This document shows positions 60,324 through 64,000 of a DNA stretch of 64,000 nt, piece by piece. The notes beneath the pieces are model-generated. The model did no database searches. It had not been told where the DNA came from and worked only from the letters and a program-made list of their open reading frames with translations. Within the stretch, counting starts at the first letter, position 1. Each line of letters opens with the position of its first letter. Position numbers and translations under genes: made by a program. The DNA is from Streptomyces sp. TBY4 (lineage in GTDB: Bacteria > Actinomycetota > Actinomycetes > Streptomycetales > Streptomycetaceae), in the NCBI RefSeq assembly GCF_024213195.1, contig NZ_JANAVF010000009.1, forward strand, positions 62,001-126,000. Direction: 5' to 3'.

Positions 60324-61091
60324 TCAGAACCGGCCCGCCCCGAGGTCCCGGGAGACCGACCGCGCGCAGTCCCGTACGGACGCCACGAGCGCGGCCCTGG
60401 GCTCACCGGACTCCCCGCACACCCGCTCCACGGCCCCCGCGACGGCGATCGCGCCCACGGGCATCCGGCGGCGGTCGTGGATGGGGGCCGCCACCGAGGC
60501 GATGCCCTCCCAGGTCTCCTCCACGTCACTGGCCCAGCCGCGGGCCCGCGTCAGGTCCAGAACCTCCTCGAAGCCCGCGCCGTCGGTGATGGTGCGGGGA
60601 GTCAGTGCCTCCCGCTCCGCATCCAGCGCCTCGGTGTGCGCCACCGGGTCGTACGCGGACAGCACCTTGCCCAGGGCCGTGGAGTGCAGCGGCTGCATCG
60701 CACCCACCTCCAGCACCTGACGGCTGTCGTCCGGCCGGAACACGTGGTGCATGATCAGCACCCCGCTCTTGTGCAGGACCCCCACGTACACGCTCTCCCC
60801 GCTCGCGCGGGCCAGGTCGTCCGTCCACACCAGGGCGCGCGCCCGCAGCTCGTGGACGTCCAGATAGCTGTTGCCCAGGCGCAGCAGCTCCGCGCCCAGC
60901 TGGTAGCGGCCCGAGGTCGGGTCCTGCTCCACGAACCCCTCGGCCTGCAGCGTGCGCAGGATCCCGTGCGCCGTTCCCTTGGCCAAGCCAAGGGAAGAGG
61001 CCACGTCCGAGAGCCCCAGCCGGCGCTCGCCGCCCGCCAGGAGCCGCAGCATCGCAGCGGCTCGTTCGAGCGACTGGATGTTCCGTGCCAT
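60324..61091 (-). CDS. gylR: IclR-family glycerol regulator GylR
   Basis: 255 residues. Winged helix: IQSLERAAAMLRLLAGGERRLGLSDVASSLGLAKGTAHGILRTLQAEGFV; the effector domain has PLHSTALGKVLSAYDP and GIASVAAPIHDRRRMPVGAIAV. In Streptomyces GylR represses the gyl operon and itself, relieved by glycerol-3-phosphate. AGGAGG lies before the ATG. Two 12-mers mark candidate operators. Confidence 0.96.
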   Translation of the reverse strand: MARNIQSLERAAAMLRLLAGGERRLGLSDVASSLGLAKGTAHGILRTLQAEGFVEQDPTSGRYQLGAELLRLGNSYLDVHELRARALVWTDDLARASGESVYVGVLHKSGVLIMHHVFRPDDSRQVLEVGAMQPLHSTALGKVLSAYDPVAHTEALDAEREALTPRTITDGAGFEEVLDLTRARGWASDVEETWEGIASVAAPIHDRRRMPVGAIAVAGAVERVCGESGEPRAALVASVRDCARSVSRDLGAGRF

Positions 61092-61113
61092 CGCGCAGCC
61101 TCCTGCTGACGTA

Positions 61114-61125
61114 GTTCGACAATGC
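61114..61125 (+). promoter_or_regulatory. GylR operator candidate, gylR promoter
   Basis: The same GTTCGACAATGC, 22 bp upstream of the gylR ATG, suiting autoregulation. Confidence 0.65.
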
Positions 61126-61163
61126 TGAACACTATCGGTCGATGCCGACTTCGTGCAGAACGA

Positions 61164-61190
61164 GGGCGACTCCCCGGAAGGGAGTCGTCC
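61164..61190. other. Hairpin upstream of metH and gylR
   Basis: Arms GGGCGACTCCC and GGGAGTCGTCC (one G-T pair) enclose five bases. It may be in the metH or gylR upstream region. It is not a recognisable cobalamin or SAM riboswitch. Confidence 0.45.
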
Positions 61191-61327
61191 GCCGAGCCGT
61201 CCGGCGAGCCGTCCAGCACGTCGTCCACGAGGCTCGGCCGAAAGTCGCCGCCCCCCGGGCACAGAATGCAGTCCGCCACGTGGGACACCCTCACCGGGGC
61301 CGGGTCGGCACCGTTACCCTGGCCGCG

Positions 61328-61353
61328 TGCACCCTTGACACAGAGGGGGTGCA
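61328..61353. promoter_or_regulatory. Inverted repeat before metH
   Basis: Arms TGCACCC and GGGTGCA are separated by 12 bases including TTGACA. It is 35 bp before the ATG, so it could be an operator or a leader hairpin. Confidence 0.45.
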
Positions 61354-61388
61354 AAGCCGACAGCCGTCGCATCCCAGGGAGCTCAACC

Positions 61389-64000
61389 ATGGCCTCGTTG
61401 CCGAACCCGCCCGCTGACACCCAGACCCGGGCCGATGCCCTCCGCCAGGCACTGGCGACCCGCGTGGTCGTCGCCGACGGAGCCATGGGAACCATGCTCC
61501 AGGCCCAGGACCCCACCCTGGACGACTTCCAGCAGCTCGAAGGCTGCAACGAGGTCCTCAACGTCACCCGCCCCGACATCGTGGCGAACGTGCACCGCGA
61601 GTACTTCGAGGCCGGCGTCGACTGCGTCGAGACCAACACCTTCGGCACCAACTACGCCGCCCTCGCCGAGTACGACATCGCCGACCGCAACCTCGAGCTG
61701 TCGGTGGCCGGCGCCCGGATCGCGCGTGAGGTCGCCGACGAGTTCACCGCCTCCACCGGACAGCAGCGCTGGGTCCTCGGCTCCATGGGCCCCGGCACCA
61801 AGCTCCCCACCCTGGGCCACATCGACTACGGCACCATCCGCGATGCCTACCAGATCAACGCCGAGGGCCTGATCACCGGCGGCGCCGACGCGCTCCTCGT
61901 CGAGACCACCCAGGACCTCCTGCAGACCAAGTCCTCCATCGTCGGCGCCCGCCGCGCCATGGAGGCCCTCGGCGTCTCCGTCCCGCTGATCTGCTCCGTG
62001 ACCGTGGAAACCACCGGCACGATGCTCCTCGGCTCGGAGATCGGCGCCGCGCTCACCGCGCTGGAGCCCCTGGGCATCGACATGATCGGCCTGAACTGCG
62101 CCACCGGCCCCGCCGAGATGAGCGAGCACCTGCGCTACCTCGCGCGGAACTCCCGCATCCCCCTCTCCTGCATGCCCAACGCGGGCCTGCCCGTCCTCGG
62201 CAAGAACGGCGCGCACTACCCGCTGTCCGCCGCCGAGCTCGCCGACGCCCAGGAGACCTTCGTCCGCGAGTACGGCCTCTCCCTGGTCGGTGGCTGCTGC
62301 GGCACCACCCCCGAGCACCTGCGCCAGGTCGTCGAGCGCGTCCGCGGCCTGAACCCGGCTGTCCGTGAGCCGCGCCCCGAGCCGGGTGCGTCCTCGCTCT
62401 ATCAGACCGTCCCCTTCCGCCAGGACATCTCGTACATGGCGATCGGTGAGCGGACGAACGCGAACGGGTCGAAGAAGTTCCGCGAGGCCATGCTGGAGGC
62501 GCGTTGGGACGACTGTGTGGAGATGGTCCGTGACCAGATCCGCGAGGGCGCGCACATGCTCGACCTGTGCGTGGACTACGTGGGCCGTGACGGTGTCGCC
62601 GACATGCAGGAGCTGGCCGGGCGTTTCGCGACGGCTTCCACGCTGCCGATTGTCCTGGACTCGACCGAGGTCCCCGTCCTGCAGGCGGGTCTGGAGAAGC
62701 TCGGTGGCCGGGCGGTCATCAACTCGGTGAACTACGAGGACGGCGACGGTCCCGAGTCGCGTTTCGCGAAGGTCACCCGCCTGGCCCAGGAGCACGGTGC
62801 CGCCCTCATCGCCCTCACGATCGATGAGGAGGGCCAGGCCCGTTCCGTCGAGCACAAGGTCGCCATCGCGGAGCGGCTGATCGAGGATCTGACGGGGAAC
62901 TGGGGGATCCTCGAGTCGGACATCCTCATCGACACCCTGACGTTCACGATCTGCACCGGTCAGGAGGAGTCGCGGAAGGACGGGATCGCGACGATCGAGT
63001 CGATCCGCGAGCTCAAGCGCCGCCACCCCGACGTGCAGACGACGCTGGGTCTGTCGAACATTTCCTTCGGCCTGAACCCGGCCGCGCGTGTGCTGCTGAA
63101 CTCGGTCTTCCTCGACGAGTGCGTCAAGGCCGGCCTGGACTCCGCGATCGTGCACGCCTCCAAGATCCTGCCGATCGCCCGCTTCGACGAGGAACAGGTC
63201 ACCACCGCCCTCGACCTGATCTACGACCGCCGCGCCGAGGGTTATGACCCGCTGCAGAAGCTGATGGCGCTCTTCGAGGGCGTCAACACCAAGTCGATGA
63301 AGGCCGGCCGCGCCGAGGAACTCCTCGCGCTGCCGCTGGACGAGCGCCTCCAGCGCCGCATCATCGACGGTGAGAAGAACGGCCTGGACGCCGACCTCGA
63401 CGAGGCGCTGGAGACCCGCCCCGCCCTCGACATCGTCAACGACACCCTCCTGGAGGGCATGAAGGTCGTCGGCGAGCTCTTCGGCTCCGGGCAGATGCAG
63501 CTGCCGTTCGTGCTGCAGTCCGCCGAGGTCATGAAGACCGCGGTGGCGCATCTGGAACCGCACATGGAGAAGAGCGACGACGAGGGCAAGGGCACCATCG
63601 TGCTGGCCACCGTCCGCGGGGACGTCCACGACATCGGCAAGAACCTCGTCGACATCATCCTGACCAACAACGGCTACAACGTCGTCAACATCGGTATCAA
63701 GCAGCCGGTCTCCGCGATCCTGGAAGCCGCGCAGGAGCACAAGGCCGATGTCATCGGGATGTCGGGCCTGCTGGTCAAGTCCACGGTGATCATGAAGGAG
63801 AACCTGGAGGAGCTCAACCAGCGCAAGCTGGCGGCCGACTACCCGGTCATCCTCGGCGGCGCCGCCCTGACCCGTGCCTACGTCGAGCAGGACCTCCACG
63901 AGATCTACGAGGGCGAGGTCCGCTACGCCCGCGACGCCTTCGAGGGCCTGCGCCTCATGGACGCCCTCATCGCCGTCAAGCGCGGGGTCCCCGGCGCCAC
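61389..64000 (+). CDS. metH: Cobalamin-dependent methionine synthase, C-terminus cut by window edge
   Basis: The first 870 residues of about 1,170. The homocysteine domain has VVADGAMGTMLQAQDPTLDD, GLNCATGPAEM and GGCCGTTPEHLR (zinc Cys). The pterin domain has IGERTNANGSKKFREAMLEARWDD. The cobalamin domain has GDVHDIGKNLVDIILTNNGY (His near residue 747). The reactivation domain is missing. It methylates homocysteine from methyl-tetrahydrofolate. GGGAG precedes the ATG. Confidence 0.97.
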   Translation, partial: MASLPNPPADTQTRADALRQALATRVVVADGAMGTMLQAQDPTLDDFQQLEGCNEVLNVTRPDIVANVHREYFEAGVDCVETNTFGTNYAALAEYDIADRNLELSVAGARIAREVADEFTASTGQQRWVLGSMGPGTKLPTLGHIDYGTIRDAYQINAEGLITGGADALLVETTQDLLQTKSSIVGARRAMEALGVSVPLICSVTVETTGTMLLGSEIGAALTALEPLGIDMIGLNCATGPAEMSEHLRYLARNSRIPLSCMPNAGLPVLGKNGAHYPLSAAELADAQETFVREYGLSLVGGCCGTTPEHLRQVVERVRGLNPAVREPRPEPGASSLYQTVPFRQDISYMAIGERTNANGSKKFREAMLEARWDDCVEMVRDQIREGAHMLDLCVDYVGRDGVADMQELAGRFATASTLPIVLDSTEVPVLQAGLEKLGGRAVINSVNYEDGDGPESRFAKVTRLAQEHGAALIALTIDEEGQARSVEHKVAIAERLIEDLTGNWGILESDILIDTLTFTICTGQEESRKDGIATIESIRELKRRHPDVQTTLGLSNISFGLNPAARVLLNSVFLDECVKAGLDSAIVHASKILPIARFDEEQVTTALDLIYDRRAEGYDPLQKLMALFEGVNTKSMKAGRAEELLALPLDERLQRRIIDGEKNGLDADLDEALETRPALDIVNDTLLEGMKVVGELFGSGQMQLPFVLQSAEVMKTAVAHLEPHMEKSDDEGKGTIVLATVRGDVHDIGKNLVDIILTNNGYNVVNIGIKQPVSAILEAAQEHKADVIGMSGLLVKSTVIMKENLEELNQRKLAADYPVILGGAALTRAYVEQDLHEIYEGEVRYARDAFEGLRLMDALIAVKRGVPGA

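Noticed and set aside
61092..61388. Cobalamin or SAM riboswitch before metH
   Set aside because: No conserved B12 box or SAM core can be seen; only simple hairpins are present.
61383..63899. 838-codon open frame on the minus strand across metH
   Set aside because: metH has conserved motifs across this whole span; the reverse frame has none.

Overview
The window is high-GC actinobacterial chromosome, and the gene content points to Streptomyces. It carries chaplins (ChpH and a long LAxTG-anchored chaplin), the mycothiol ligase MshC, a GylR-GlpF-GlpK-GlpD glycerol operon beside metH, a SoxR of the actinobacterial type, DUF5703, DUF6243 and SCO1664-family proteins, many GTG starts and many 4-bp ATGA/GTGA overlaps. 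From memory, the order matches the S. coelicolor core segment running from hmgA (about SCO1715) through soxR (SCO1697), chpH (SCO1675), mshC (SCO1663), parJ (SCO1662) and gylX/B/A/R to metH (SCO1657). I see no IS element, prophage, CRISPR array or origin. One tRNA gene is present (tRNA-Leu, GAG).

Region 1-7.8 kb: the 5' part of hmgA, then a tightly overlapped three-gene surface module (beta-helix membrane protein, two-domain metal-binding-like lipoprotein, FedB-like polytopic membrane protein), a TetR gene, and a degenerate EntE/DhbE-like adenylation protein that lacks its catalytic residues and C-terminal subdomain. Region 7.8-20 kb: a molybdopterin oxidoreductase, a CitMHS citrate transporter, an aldehyde/alcohol dehydrogenase operon, a TetR gene divergent from an acyl-CoA dehydrogenase, a second TetR with a MaoC dehydratase, SoxR, and a BKACE-like enzyme coupled to a zinc-ribbon protein. 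Region 20-36 kb: an alpha/beta hydrolase-like protein, a Tat-exported NamZ-type muramidase, an SDR/acyl-CoA synthetase/TetR operon, an OYE/MerR pair, a SatP acetate transporter, an ACAD10-like split pair (phosphotransferase plus acyl-CoA dehydrogenase), an MBL hydrolase, a histidine-rich protein, two DUF202 proteins, a Nudix protein and an FAD dehydrogenase. Short inverted motifs repeat upstream of several of these catabolic genes and suggest three small TetR regulons.

Region 36-47 kb: small conserved proteins, an APC permease, YjdM, tRNA-Leu, an M20 peptidase, the two chaplins, DUF5703, and a RecD2-like protein that has lost its Walker motifs. Region 47-56 kb: an aldo/keto reductase, an LLM oxidoreductase, a ferritin-like protein, CorA, the conserved block phosphatase-DUF3090-SCO1664-mshC, and the PAC2 protein ParJ. 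Region 56-64 kb: the glycerol operon read right to left under GylR, then metH, cut by the window edge. Strong palindromic terminators separate most convergent genes.

The best candidates for undescribed biology are the beta-helix/lipoprotein/FedB-like operon, the two pseudoenzymes (adenylation protein and RecD2-like protein), a single-domain chaplin carrying a collagen-like Gly-Xaa-Yaa stalk, a duplicated histidine-rich protein, and the shared operator motifs.
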